A DNA stretch of 64,000 bases from Aestuariibacter sp. A3R04 (GCF_018860805.1 NZ_JAHKQR010000016.1:124001-188000); one strand, 5' to 3'. Positions 18,570 to 27,440 are shown, numbered from the stretch's first letter. Notes: generated by a model not told the origin, from the letters alone. Program-made: numbers and translations.

Positions 18570-20899
18570 AGTGAAATCGCCTTCTCTGAAGTATTCTTGG
18601 GTTGCTCAGTTAAATTGTCTTCAGCATGTGATATGTGCATGGCAACTAACGATTGTAACCAAGACAAGGTGGATTCAGCCCCCTGGTTAAGATTAACACC
18701 ATGGCTTTCTAAGCCGTCATAACATCCGCCGGTTTTCGCATCGTACAGGGCGATATTTAAATCATTGTTACCTAAATACCAGTTGAATGAATTAACGGCG
18801 CGATCACGCCAGTGGGTTTCCTTAGTAACCGTGTAGGCAAGCAAGCAGGCCTGCAGACTCGCGCAGGCTTCTAATGGTTGCTGGTCAAAGCGGGCACGTT
18901 CAGCATTCTTCTCATACCAACCATTACACCCGATGGGAACAAACACATCGTTTTCAAACTGTATATTCATCAGCCAATCCAGAGAATGTAGGCCAACGTC
19001 AATCATATCCTGGCGTTCGAGGGTTTGGCCGCATTCAATTAAACTTTGGCAAAGGCGGGCGTTATCATAAGTCAGGGTATTTTCCGGCCAGCACCACTGT
19101 ACGTTTTTGTTTTCAGTGCGGGAAAAGGCAGAAAACAATCGCTCAGAGAGTTTTTCCAGTAATCGACGAACTTCAGAGTCGCCTGAAAATACACGCAAAT
19201 AGGCGGTGCAACCGAGTAGGGTAAACGCAATACCGCGCAGTGAGTTAAAGCCCTCCGTCACCTCTAAACCCCGTTTAAAAAGATGGGAGGCGAAAGGTTG
19301 TTGTCTGGCGCCACTAAATAGGGAAACCGCTTTACCCAGTGCCCATGTGGCGCGCCCATGGGCATCTTCAGAGCCAGCCTTTTCCAGCCAGACCCGATCA
19401 TAGCTCATGAAATTGCGAAAATAGCCATTTTCATCATTAAAGGCGTGGCTTAAAAACGACAGATAGGTATCGCTAAGTTTGCGGCATTGCTCGGAGTGAA
19501 CAAAATTGTTGTGAAGGGCCTCAACAACTACCATCAAAGCGCGGGCGTTGTCATCGGTACAATAACCATGGCGACGATCAACGATTGTGTATTTTGCATG
19601 TTGCAGCATGCCGGTGTCATCACTTAAAGCAAAAAGGTGATCAAAGCGTATTTCGGGTAACTGAGTGAGCTGTGCGGTTCTTGTATCTAAGGAAGATTGT
19701 GTTTGTTGTGGTTTAGGCTCCCGTGAACGAGAGTATACGGCGTCGTTAAAGACTTCCATATAGGATGCGGCAACCTCGCGCCAGCGAGCAGAGCGGGTAA
19801 AATCATATGCTCTTTTACGGGTTTGATGACGCAAATCTTCGTGTTCAAGGTATTCAAGCACGGCATCGCTAATGGCTTGTGCGTTTTTAAACGGTACCAG
19901 CGTACCGCGACCATCAGCCAGCATTTCTTCAGCGTACCAATAAGGCGTCGAGATCACCGGTTTACCTGTTCCCATCGCGTAGGCCAGTGTGCCGGAGGTA
20001 ATTTGTGCTTCGCCGATATAGGGGGTGATGTAAATATCTGCGGCAGCCAGATATTCACAAAGCTCTTCCTGGGTGACAAAACGGTTGTGAAAGATAACAT
20101 GCTGTTCCAGTTTTAATTGTCGTACCAGGTTTTGTAATTTTAAACGATAGTGTTCCCCTTCATCGCGCAAAATGTTGGGATGGGTAGCGCCCAGCACCAC
20201 GTAAACAATATCTGGATACTTCTCAACAATTTCAGGCAGGGCTTTTATGGCATATTCAATGCCCTTGTTTTGTGAAAGTAACCCGAAGGTCAGTAGGACT
20301 TTTTTCCCCATAACCCCAAATTGTTCTTTGTAATAATTTGGATCTACAAAGGGAATATCAGGAATGCCATGGGGGATGAATGCGATTTTTTTATCAGGAA
20401 TATCATAGACCTCACGAAGAATATCCACAGCTTTATGGCTCATAACAACTAATCGATCTGAGCGTTCTGCGATTTTCAACATCACATGTCTGTAGTCGCT
20501 GGGTGGATTGGTTAACACCGTATGCAGAGTTGTTACAATGGGCGCGCGGGCCTCTTGCATCAGTTTTAATAAGTTACTGCCCGCGGCACCACCAAATATG
20601 CCGAATTCGTGTTGAATGCAAATCACATCGGGCTGATTAATATTGAGAAAATCTGCGGCGAGGGAGTAATCCTTGAGATTATTTTGACTCAGTTCAAAAC
20701 GCACTACATCAGGGTATTTGTACCTGTGATGCTGATCGTTCATGGCCATTGTCCAGCAATCTGTACTGGGAAAGGTGTCAGAAACCGCATTGACAAGGTG
20801 GGTGGTAAAAGTGGCAATGCCACAGTGCCGTGGTAGGTAGTTACCGATAAAAGTGATTGAATTAATCGACGAAAATTGTTTCGATATTTTCGTATTCAT
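18566..20899 (-). CDS. Large GT4 glycosyltransferase with C-terminal alpha-toroid-like domain
   Basis: A protein of 777 residues from the ATG at 20899 (GGAGAG 9 nt upstream); the frame stays open 57 nt further up. Residues 1-400 are a GT4 domain (FIGNYLPRHCGIATFTTHLV, LLSQNKGIEYAIKALPEI). The donor motif is altered: the second Glu of E-x7-E is Leu (IGEAQITSGTLAYAMG). Residues 430-770 look like a helical toroid (GYCTDDNARALMVVVEAL, DAHGRATWALGKAV, LTYDNARLCQSLIECG), as in proteins described as glycosyltransferases fused to glycosidase-like folds. It is first in the operon with the second GT4 and the GH130 gene. Confidence 0.82.
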   Translation of the reverse strand: MNTKISKQFSSINSITFIGNYLPRHCGIATFTTHLVNAVSDTFPSTDCWTMAMNDQHHRYKYPDVVRFELSQNNLKDYSLAADFLNINQPDVICIQHEFGIFGGAAGSNLLKLMQEARAPIVTTLHTVLTNPPSDYRHVMLKIAERSDRLVVMSHKAVDILREVYDIPDKKIAFIPHGIPDIPFVDPNYYKEQFGVMGKKVLLTFGLLSQNKGIEYAIKALPEIVEKYPDIVYVVLGATHPNILRDEGEHYRLKLQNLVRQLKLEQHVIFHNRFVTQEELCEYLAAADIYITPYIGEAQITSGTLAYAMGTGKPVISTPYWYAEEMLADGRGTLVPFKNAQAISDAVLEYLEHEDLRHQTRKRAYDFTRSARWREVAASYMEVFNDAVYSRSREPKPQQTQSSLDTRTAQLTQLPEIRFDHLFALSDDTGMLQHAKYTIVDRRHGYCTDDNARALMVVVEALHNNFVHSEQCRKLSDTYLSFLSHAFNDENGYFRNFMSYDRVWLEKAGSEDAHGRATWALGKAVSLFSGARQQPFASHLFKRGLEVTEGFNSLRGIAFTLLGCTAYLRVFSGDSEVRRLLEKLSERLFSAFSRTENKNVQWCWPENTLTYDNARLCQSLIECGQTLERQDMIDVGLHSLDWLMNIQFENDVFVPIGCNGWYEKNAERARFDQQPLEACASLQACLLAYTVTKETHWRDRAVNSFNWYLGNNDLNIALYDAKTGGCYDGLESHGVNLNQGAESTLSWLQSLVAMHISHAEDNLTEQPKNTSEKAISL

Positions 20900-21365
20900 G
20901 AAAACGTTCTCTCCATGCTTAGCAATCAAAACAGGTCTGCCCTTGCCATGATCCAATACAGCCGAAAAGAAATGATCAATGCAAGGCCAAGGAATTGAGG
21001 TTGTATTCAGCCTACAAAAATCTTAAAGAGATATAAGGAACACCAACCTCACTTTCAAGTATGGGGTTAGCGTATTTTTAGATATTTTTTTGTATAGCGG
21101 GCTTTTTTAGATCGCCTCCTGCCCCCTACATGGCCAGGGCGGGATTGGGCTTTGGTTAATATTCGCGATGCAATAGCGACGGGGAAATATCATTGTCAAA
21201 ACGGCTATACTGCCTTAGCCAGTCCAGCTGCATTTCGCCACATTCCTGAATAGACTTCCCCCATCTGCACCGCTAAGCACCGCGATGAGTATGAGAAACA
21301 TCACATCGATAAGGTCGTGTTTGACATGGATGTCTGTTCTGAGATCTTCGCTTTTTTCTAAGCTA
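20900..21365. other. Gene-free stretch upstream of the glycan operon
   Basis: About 465 bp without a supportable gene. It must contain the promoter of the GT4-GT4-GH130 operon on the minus strand; no convincing -35/-10 pair or operator was identified. A T-rich patch near 21075-21110 gives no clear hairpin. Confidence 0.5.
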
Positions 21366-21608
21366 TTTGATTCAAGTGCAGGTAATAAATCTCCTTATAC
21401 TGAAGCTCAGTATCAAGTACTCATTGAGCTACTTGCTCATCTATTACGGCAATATCACATGCCGAAAGAAGGCGTGCCGGGACATAGTGATATCGCTCCA
21501 GGCAGAAAAACTGATCCAGGCTGTTTATTTGATTGGCAGAGATTATACCGCGCCGGCGTGGCCCGACCAACACCAAGGGCAACGCGGTTGCGTGAACACA
21601 TACGCTAA
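21366..21608 (+). pseudogene. Fragment of an AmpD-like N-acetylmuramoyl-L-alanine amidase gene
   Basis: The frame at 21396-21545 reads YTEAQYQVLIELLAHLLRQY, then GHSDIAPGRKTDPG and FDWQRL, which is the C-terminal third of AmpD-type anhydro-muropeptide amidases including their conserved zinc-site histidine/aspartate segment. The N-terminal two thirds, with the first zinc ligand, is absent, and the downstream reading frame shifts into unrelated residues. It cannot make an active amidase. A short orphan start with a ribosome site at about 21720 (MKISRNW then stop) suggests further debris. This is probably a remnant of a deletion. Confidence 0.75.
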
Positions 21609-21820
21609 AACCCAATGTACTCAGTTGAAGGAAGCTAGTACAACTGAGAACACATTGGCACTTATTCCTGTTGAGAAATCTACTCAAGATCAACTAAACG
21701 TACAGAATCGAGGAAAATCATGAAGATTTCAAGAAATTGGTAAGGCTAGCAAGTACCAATATCCGCGGCGCTCAATTCAGTTCATTTCATCAAAGAACCC
21801 ACACCTGACATTGATTTCAT

Positions 21821-21834
21821 TTGATCTGGGTCAA
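21821..21834. promoter_or_regulatory. FNR/Anr-like box upstream of the gbsR-cydAB operon
   Basis: TTGATCTGGGTCAA differs at one position from the FNR consensus TTGAT-N4-ATCAA. It lies about 52 bp upstream of the regulator start at 21886, a sensible place for oxygen control of cytochrome bd genes. Confidence 0.6.
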
Positions 21835-21885
21835 ATAAGATCATAAACTTTCAGTAATTTCTGAAACTTCAGCAGGCAGTAACAC

Positions 21886-22437
21886 ATGAAAATGTCACCA
21901 CTTATTACTTCAGCCGTTATGCACTTCGGCGAAATGGGTAACCGATGGGGGTTCAACCGCACAGTGGGCCAGATATTGGCGCTCATTGTTTTAAACGAAG
22001 CGCCCCTTTCAGCCCAGGAGATTGCTGATGCTCTCAGTATTTCCAGGGGAAATACCAGCATGGGCTTGAAGGAGTTGCAATCCTGGCAACTGATTAAGCA
22101 ACATCACGTACCCGGAGAACGCAAAGAGTTCTTTATTCCGGCAGGGTCGATTTGGGTGCTGGCCAATCGTGTGTTTGAAGAGCGGCGCAAACGGGAAATA
22201 GACCCAACCATGTCGTTGCTTCGCGATCTTATGATGGATTCTCCCACTGGCGAGAAAGATGCTGAAGTACAAGCGCGTCTTCACGAAATTCACGACCTGC
22301 TGGAATCAGTGACGGCGTGGTCGCAAGAGCTACAAAACTTAGGGCCAGAGAAACTCGACACCTTAATGAAACTAGGCGCAGGTGTAGGGCGTATTCTGGA
22401 TTTCAAAGACAAGCTACTTCCTAGTAAATCCGAGTGA
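21886..22437 (+). CDS. GbsR/MarR-type transcriptional regulator upstream of cytochrome bd
   Basis: A protein of 183 residues with a winged helix of the GbsR type (LSAQEIADALSISRGNTSMGLKELQSWQLIK) and a helical C-terminus for dimerisation. Members of this family often stand next to terminal oxidase or osmolyte genes. It ends 13 bp before cydA on the same strand and so probably regulates its own operon, with an FNR-like site further upstream. An ATG two codons later (21892) is an alternative start. Confidence 0.85.
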   Translation: MKMSPLITSAVMHFGEMGNRWGFNRTVGQILALIVLNEAPLSAQEIADALSISRGNTSMGLKELQSWQLIKQHHVPGERKEFFIPAGSIWVLANRVFEERRKREIDPTMSLLRDLMMDSPTGEKDAEVQARLHEIHDLLESVTAWSQELQNLGPEKLDTLMKLGAGVGRILDFKDKLLPSKSE

Positions 22438-22450
22438 TCAGGAGACTGTT

Positions 22451-23815
22451 GTGGATGCATTCATACTTTCAAGACTTCAGTTTGCACTGAATATTAGTTT
22501 TCATATTTTGTTCCCCACCATCACCATTGCGCTGGGGTGGTTTCTGTTTTATTTCAAGCTGCGTTCAAACCTAAGCGGTCACCCCGTGTGGATGCGTATC
22601 TATCGATTTTGGGTGCGGGTATTTGCACTTACTTTCGCGCTAGGTGTGGTATCTGGTGTCACTATGTCGTTTCAGTTCGGCACCAATTGGCCGGGCTTCA
22701 TGGAGAAAGCCGGTAACGTTGCCGGGCCCCTATTGGGCTATGAAGTATTAACGGCGTTTTTCCTTGAAGCCACCTTCCTGGGGATCATGCTATTCGGTAT
22801 TCGTCGTGTGCCCAACTGGCTACATACATTGTCTACCTTCGTTGTTGCGGCAGGTACAACCATGTCTGCCTTTTGGATATTGTCGTTAAACAGTTGGATG
22901 CAAACCCCGCAAGGGCACGAAGTCATAGACGGTGTTATTTACGCCAAAGACTGGTTTGCCATTATTTTTAATCCGTCATTTCCTTACCGTTTTGCACATA
23001 TGTTGTTGGCATCAGGCTTAACTGCCAGTTTCCTCATTGCGGGCTTATCGGCGTACCGGCTTTATAAGGGGGACGACAAAATTGCGCCGAAGATTGCCCT
23101 TAAAACAGCTACCTATACCGCGGCGGTTTTAATTCCACTACAAATTCTGGCGGGTGATATGCACGGCTTGAACACCCTTGAACATCAGCCACAAAAAGTA
23201 GCAGCGATGGAAGGCGTTTGGCATACGGAACAAGGCGCACCTCTATTGTTATTCGCTATTCCAGATGAAGAGGCAAAAACCAATCATTTTGAGGTTGGCA
23301 TCCCCAATATGGCGAGTTTTATTCTCACTCATGATATGGACGGAGAAATTAAAGGTTTAAACGAGTTTGAAGGTGAACACCCGCCAGTTGCCCCCGTATT
23401 TTACGCATTTCGGGTGATGGTAGGCATGGGTGTACTGATGCTGGCAGCTGCCTGGACCGGTGCCTATTACCTCTACCGGCGACATAGCTTGCCCTCATGG
23501 CTGACAAAGGTGTTTATCGCCATGAGTTTCAGCGGATGGATTGCCACTCTGGCAGGTTGGTATGTGACAGAAGTAGGCAGACAACCTTATTTGGTGAGTG
23601 GTGTACTTATGACTCGGGATGCAGTAACCGGCCTGCCTCCGGCCAACATTGCCCTGTCGTTTACGCTATATGCGGTTATTTACTCAGTGTTGTTGGTAGC
23701 CTACATGGGCACCCTTACTCTTATGTGTCGCAAAGCCGTGAACACTGCGGAAATCACCAACGAAGAGCGCCATAGTGTAAAGCTTGCGCGTTTTAATACC
23801 GTTCAGGCCAACTAG
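22451..23815 (+). CDS. cydA: Cytochrome bd-type quinol oxidase subunit I (short Q-loop, CIO type)
   Basis: A protein of 454 residues starting at a GTG with GGAGA 7 nt upstream. His18 (ISFHILFP) corresponds to the haem ligand His19 of E. coli, and the quinol-site GWYVTEVGRQPY motif is present. At 454 residues it is well below the 522 of E. coli CydA and lacks the long Q-loop insert, so it belongs with the cyanide-insensitive CioA type. About nine membrane helices are seen. It forms an operon with cydB (9 bp later); no separate CydX-like peptide is visible after cydB. Confidence 0.93.
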   Translation: MDAFILSRLQFALNISFHILFPTITIALGWFLFYFKLRSNLSGHPVWMRIYRFWVRVFALTFALGVVSGVTMSFQFGTNWPGFMEKAGNVAGPLLGYEVLTAFFLEATFLGIMLFGIRRVPNWLHTLSTFVVAAGTTMSAFWILSLNSWMQTPQGHEVIDGVIYAKDWFAIIFNPSFPYRFAHMLLASGLTASFLIAGLSAYRLYKGDDKIAPKIALKTATYTAAVLIPLQILAGDMHGLNTLEHQPQKVAAMEGVWHTEQGAPLLLFAIPDEEAKTNHFEVGIPNMASFILTHDMDGEIKGLNEFEGEHPPVAPVFYAFRVMVGMGVLMLAAAWTGAYYLYRRHSLPSWLTKVFIAMSFSGWIATLAGWYVTEVGRQPYLVSGVLMTRDAVTGLPPANIALSFTLYAVIYSVLLVAYMGTLTLMCRKAVNTAEITNEERHSVKLARFNTVQAN

Positions 23816-23824
23816 GAGATCGTT

Positions 23825-24835
23825 ATGCCTTTTGAATCCTTGTCAACAGAAATGCTTGGGAATATCTACATAGGTTTGTTGGCACTGGCAGTGCTACTTT
23901 ACGCTATTCTGGACGGTTACGATTTGGGCGTAGGTGTTTTATTCCCACCGCGAAACGAGCAATTTAAAGATGATATGGTGGCATCTATTGGGCCTTATTG
24001 GGACGCCAACGAAACCTGGCTGGTATTGGCGGTTGGCTTGCTGCTCATCGCTTTCCCACAAGCCCATAGTGAAGTGCTTCAGGCATTGTATTTGCCTGCT
24101 ACCTTCATGTTACTTGGGCTTATCCTACGCGGCGTATCCTTTGATTTTCGCGCTAAGGTTGCGCAAACCAAGAAGAAAAAATGGGATACGTGTTTTAAAT
24201 ACGGCTCTCTGCTCACCACACTATCGCAAGGCTATATGCTTGGCATTTGGGTAACTGGTTTACGCAGTGATATTTACGCCCAGGGTTTTGCCCTACTGGC
24301 CGCATTTGGTGTTACGGCGGCGTATGCCTTTATCGGGGCGTGCTGGCTGATCCTTAAAACTGAAGGTGACCTCCAGCAAAAGGCATTTTACTGGGCAAAG
24401 CGCTGTTTGATGATATTGGGAAGCGGCATTATCGCGGTGAGTTTGCTCAATCTAACACTGCACGATAGTGTTCGCTCACTCTGGCTGGAGAGTCCAATAG
24501 GCCTGGTACTCATGACCATTCCTATACTGTGTTTTGCACTATTGTTGCTGTGCGGCGTGGTACTGAATAGATTGCCAGAAGCTGATGGCAAAGGTGAATG
24601 GCTACCCTTTGCGCTGGCATTGCTGGTTTTCGTGCTGTGCTTCGCGGCATTTGGGGTTAGCTACTATCCATATGTAGTGCCGGGTAAACTTACCATTATG
24701 GATGCGCTGGCCGATGCCAATTCACTGCGCTTTCTACTGGTAGGTACGGTAATCGTGGTGCCTTGTATTCTTGCCTATACCGCCATGGTTTATCGGATAT
24801 TCTCCGGTAAATCGGAAAAGCTATCTTATTACTAA
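23825..24835 (+). CDS. cydB: Cytochrome bd-type quinol oxidase subunit II
   Basis: A protein of 336 residues with the family signatures ILDGYDLGVGVLFPP and GPYWDANETWLV and about eight membrane helices. CydB is the partner of CydA in the inner membrane; together they oxidise ubiquinol and reduce oxygen to water. The start has an AGGAGA site. It follows cydA by 9 bp, and a hairpin at 24861-24891 probably ends the transcript. Confidence 0.95.
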   Translation: MPFESLSTEMLGNIYIGLLALAVLLYAILDGYDLGVGVLFPPRNEQFKDDMVASIGPYWDANETWLVLAVGLLLIAFPQAHSEVLQALYLPATFMLLGLILRGVSFDFRAKVAQTKKKKWDTCFKYGSLLTTLSQGYMLGIWVTGLRSDIYAQGFALLAAFGVTAAYAFIGACWLILKTEGDLQQKAFYWAKRCLMILGSGIIAVSLLNLTLHDSVRSLWLESPIGLVLMTIPILCFALLLLCGVVLNRLPEADGKGEWLPFALALLVFVLCFAAFGVSYYPYVVPGKLTIMDALADANSLRFLLVGTVIVVPCILAYTAMVYRIFSGKSEKLSYY

Positions 24836-24860
24836 GGCAGCTAACATTCTAAACACTTTC

Positions 24861-24891
24861 GGGCGCAGGTATCAGTCAGATGCCAGCGCCC
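24861..24891 (+). terminator. Hairpin after cydB
   Basis: Perfect outer arms GGGCGC/GCGCCC, extended inward by GG/CC and TATC/GAT pairs around a small loop, then tgtttg. The T-tract is poor, so termination may be partial. Confidence 0.5.
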
Positions 24892-25071
24892 TGTTTGAAA
24901 GTCACTATTCTAGATGTCTTTCCATTTCATCGATCCAATCAATATTGTTTCGTCCAATTTTAAAAAGATATTCAACTATCTAAAAACAAAATAGCTTGCC
25001 AAATGTGGTATTGGCGGCAGGCATTAGCAACATCATTTTATTATTTTAATCACACGCAAAAGGTTCTCATT

Positions 25072-25278
25072 ATGTTTGTATTCAGCGTTCTGTTTTTTGT
25101 CGCGCTCACCGTTCTTGCAATGATGCTGTCTGGCAACACAGGCGCATTTCTCGATGTACCATCATTAATTCTTACCCTGCCACCAGCACTTGTATTCACA
25201 GTGGCAGTGACTTCTGTTGGCAATGTAAAAGAGGCGTTTAGTTCTCTGCTTAGCAGTCACGCTGAGTCAATAGTTTAA
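25072..25278 (+). CDS. MotA-like small membrane protein, first half (TM1-TM2)
   Basis: A protein of 68 residues starting at ATG 25072 with AAAAGG upstream. It resembles the N-terminus of MotA-type proton channels: hydrophobic helix 1, then GAFLDVPSLILTLPPALVFTV, where MotA typically has a FIDVPS-like segment before helix 2. It stops at a single TAA (25276-25278). The same frame continues directly into the second half at 25291, so this may be one gene broken by a nonsense codon, or two subunits. It lies about 240 bp after cydB. Confidence 0.6.
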   Translation: MFVFSVLFFVALTVLAMMLSGNTGAFLDVPSLILTLPPALVFTVAVTSVGNVKEAFSSLLSSHAESIV

Positions 25279-25290
25279 ATCAAGCAAAGT

Positions 25291-25521
25291 GTGAAAGTGT
25301 TTGAGGTACTGGGAAACTCGTGTTTATGGCTGGGAGCCATCATGACGGTACTCGGATGGGTTGCCATGGGCGCAGGCATAACCGAACCCGCGATATTTGG
25401 GCCAGCCTTTGCTGTGTCAGTGCTTACTCTTCTTTACGCCATGGCGGTGAAGCTGGTTTGTTATGTTGCACAGCAGCGCCTGCTATTTTTGGGGCAAGGC
25501 TTAACACCTACTACACCGTAG
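25291..25521 (+). CDS. MotA/ExbB-like small membrane protein, second half (TM3-TM4)
   Basis: Up to 76 residues from a GTG at 25291, in the same frame as the preceding small ORF. The segment LGAIMTVLGWVAMGAG followed by IFGPAFAVSVLTLLYAMAV parallels helices 3 and 4 of MotA (GxIGTxxGLVxML, IGPxMAVALLTTLYG). The large cytoplasmic loop of MotA is absent between the two halves. The GTG has no clear ribosome site, so separate translation is uncertain. A strong terminator follows at 25556. Confidence 0.5.
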   Translation: MKVFEVLGNSCLWLGAIMTVLGWVAMGAGITEPAIFGPAFAVSVLTLLYAMAVKLVCYVAQQRLLFLGQGLTPTTP

Positions 25522-25555
25522 CTTTTATTGTAGAAGCTTACTTACTTTAAAATTG

Positions 25556-25587
25556 AAAAACCGCCTGGCTCATACCCGGCGGTTTTT
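25556..25587. terminator. Strong bidirectional terminator
   Basis: Stem AAAAACCGCC/GGCGGTTTTT with inner GG/CC pairs around ctcata; A-tract on one side and T-tract on the other. It separates the MotA-like frame from the convergent CBM9-like gene and serves both. Confidence 0.9.
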
Positions 25588-25600
25588 GTATATCATCAGA

Positions 25601-26344
25601 CTATTTTACCAGGGTGATTTTGCCAAACACAGAAGCATCTAAGTAACCTAAGTTTTTACTTCCGTTCACAGGCGTAATGGCGTGTGACCCTACAAAATGC
25701 TCACGAGTTTTACTGCCGTCGTTATCGCAATAGGCCAGCATAAAACCAAGCACATGGCCACTGTTGAGCATTAATGGCTCGCCAGGCTTATCGGTACTAA
25801 AAGTGTCAGGGTAAATATCAATTGCCACTTCCCAGGTAATAGTATGAGGCGCTTTTTCATCTCTACGCCACACACTCGTTACGTGGTCGTTAAGCAACAC
25901 TACACCGTTACCATCGTTTTCGTCACCAAAATCAGCCACGTTGCCGTCAAGTGCAATATGGTAAGCAAAGGCATTGTAACTGAACTGGTGATTGCCACCG
26001 GACGCATCGGCATCAATAAACACTTCCAGGCAATCATCGTCCCAATATTTCACGGTTGGGTCAGGATGTGTATCAATGAGTACGTCGTCAACAATTTCAA
26101 CCAGCAGATACAGTTTGCCTTCGTCCCAGGCTAGTTTAAACCGCCCGGAAAAATCTTCCGGCGAAGGCATGCTACCCACCATTAAGTGGTTCATTGGGTG
26201 CCAGTCTGCCTTTTGCCAAACAGCGTCATCGGCACTGCCATTCACATCAACGCCGTTGGTGGCAAAGGTGGCATCCATGGCATGGGCGAATGGAGAACAT
26301 AAACCGCAAATTACAAGTGCGGCGCTTATCAGTGACTTTTTCAT
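25601..26344 (-). CDS. Secreted CBM9-like sugar-binding domain protein
   Basis: A protein of 247 residues with a clear signal peptide (MKKSLISAALVICGLCSPFAHA). The mature part is a single beta-sandwich of the carbohydrate-binding module family 9 type: DVNGSADDAVWQKADWHPM, FKLAWDEGKLYLLVEIVDD, YWDDDCLEVFIDADAS and ITWEVAIDIY. Such domains bind sugars, or in related DOMON proteins haem. No catalytic domain is attached and there is no operon partner. Periplasmic location is likely; ligand unknown. Confidence 0.85.
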   Translation of the reverse strand: MKKSLISAALVICGLCSPFAHAMDATFATNGVDVNGSADDAVWQKADWHPMNHLMVGSMPSPEDFSGRFKLAWDEGKLYLLVEIVDDVLIDTHPDPTVKYWDDDCLEVFIDADASGGNHQFSYNAFAYHIALDGNVADFGDENDGNGVVLLNDHVTSVWRRDEKAPHTITWEVAIDIYPDTFSTDKPGEPLMLNSGHVLGFMLAYCDNDGSKTREHFVGSHAITPVNGSKNLGYLDASVFGKITLVK

Positions 26345-26579
26345 TCTGGTTCCTTGGTATAGAAAGAGTGCAGACGCTTGGACTTATTGACCCAAGTACG
26401 CGACAGAATTTTACATGCCAGTAGAACGATGTGAAACGTTTTATAAGGGTGCAATTCGATTGAGCAAGTTGCGGCATATCTGCTGCAGCTCATATTTTAG
26501 ACTTTTGGCTAATTTACCTCAGCGACGTCAGTTTATAACTTGGGAAGGGAATATTCAGCAAGAATACCGGGGCTAGGGT

Positions 26580-27290
26580 GTGGAAATAGCAATTAATCGG
26601 AATATCGACACACAGGCGGCCAAACGTGCCTATAAAGAAACCGGTAAGGTTCAAATAGCCGATTTCTTCACTGAAGACACAGCCCGATATTTACTGGCGT
26701 GTATCGAGAGCAACAAAAACTGGTATTTCGCCTACAATGACAACAAAGGGTTTTACGAGTGTGACTATGCGAAAATTCTGGCGTTACCCGATGATGTGAA
26801 CCAGCGCTGCTTGAACGAAATTTACCAACGCGCGACAAACCACTTTCAGTATGCCTTTGTGCAGTACTACATTTCACAGGCCATTGAGCTTGGCGAGAAC
26901 CCCGGTCATCCGCTTCACGCGTTTGAACGTTTTGTTAACAGCGAGGATTATCTGAGCCTTATGCGTGAAATTACCGGAGAAACAGCGATCCGCAAAGCCG
27001 ATAGCTACGCTTCAATGTACGATAAAGGGCACTTTCTTACCGACCACAACGACACCCACAGTAAGCACAATCGCGTGGCTGCCTGTACATTCGGGTTTAG
27101 TGAAAACTGGAACATGAACTGGGGTGGGCATACAGTGTTTTTCGACGACCAAGGCAACCTCAAACAAGGCTTCAAACCTGCGTTTAATACTCTCACCCTG
27201 TTCCGTATACCGCAAGATCATGCCGTACAGATGGTGACACCCTTCGCCGGTGCAAAACGCTATTCGCTATTAAGCTGGTTGCACCGTTGA
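26580..27290 (+). CDS. 2-oxoglutarate/Fe(II)-dependent oxygenase (prolyl hydroxylase-like)
   Basis: A protein of 236 residues starting with GTG. The iron site is visible as H-x-D (FLTDHNDTH) and a distal histidine (PQDHAVQMV), and Arg in GAKRYSLLSW would hold 2-oxoglutarate. This is the double-stranded beta-helix pattern of the 2OG-FeII_Oxy superfamily, near the prolyl 4-hydroxylase-type proteins. It should be cytoplasmic; the substrate cannot be told. It stands alone, divergent from the CBM9-like gene. Confidence 0.85.
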   Translation: MEIAINRNIDTQAAKRAYKETGKVQIADFFTEDTARYLLACIESNKNWYFAYNDNKGFYECDYAKILALPDDVNQRCLNEIYQRATNHFQYAFVQYYISQAIELGENPGHPLHAFERFVNSEDYLSLMREITGETAIRKADSYASMYDKGHFLTDHNDTHSKHNRVAACTFGFSENWNMNWGGHTVFFDDQGNLKQGFKPAFNTLTLFRIPQDHAVQMVTPFAGAKRYSLLSWLHR

Positions 27291-27440
27291 GAAAATTCTC
27301 ATTCTTAATAAAGATAGTAAGCCACTAGCTGCCTATTGGCTCAAATACCAACTGTTCACAAGGTGAACTTAGGATAAGAAAGGTCAATCGATCGGTAGCA
27401 TCTTTTAAAATTCCATCCTAATTGTCTTCAACAAAACACT

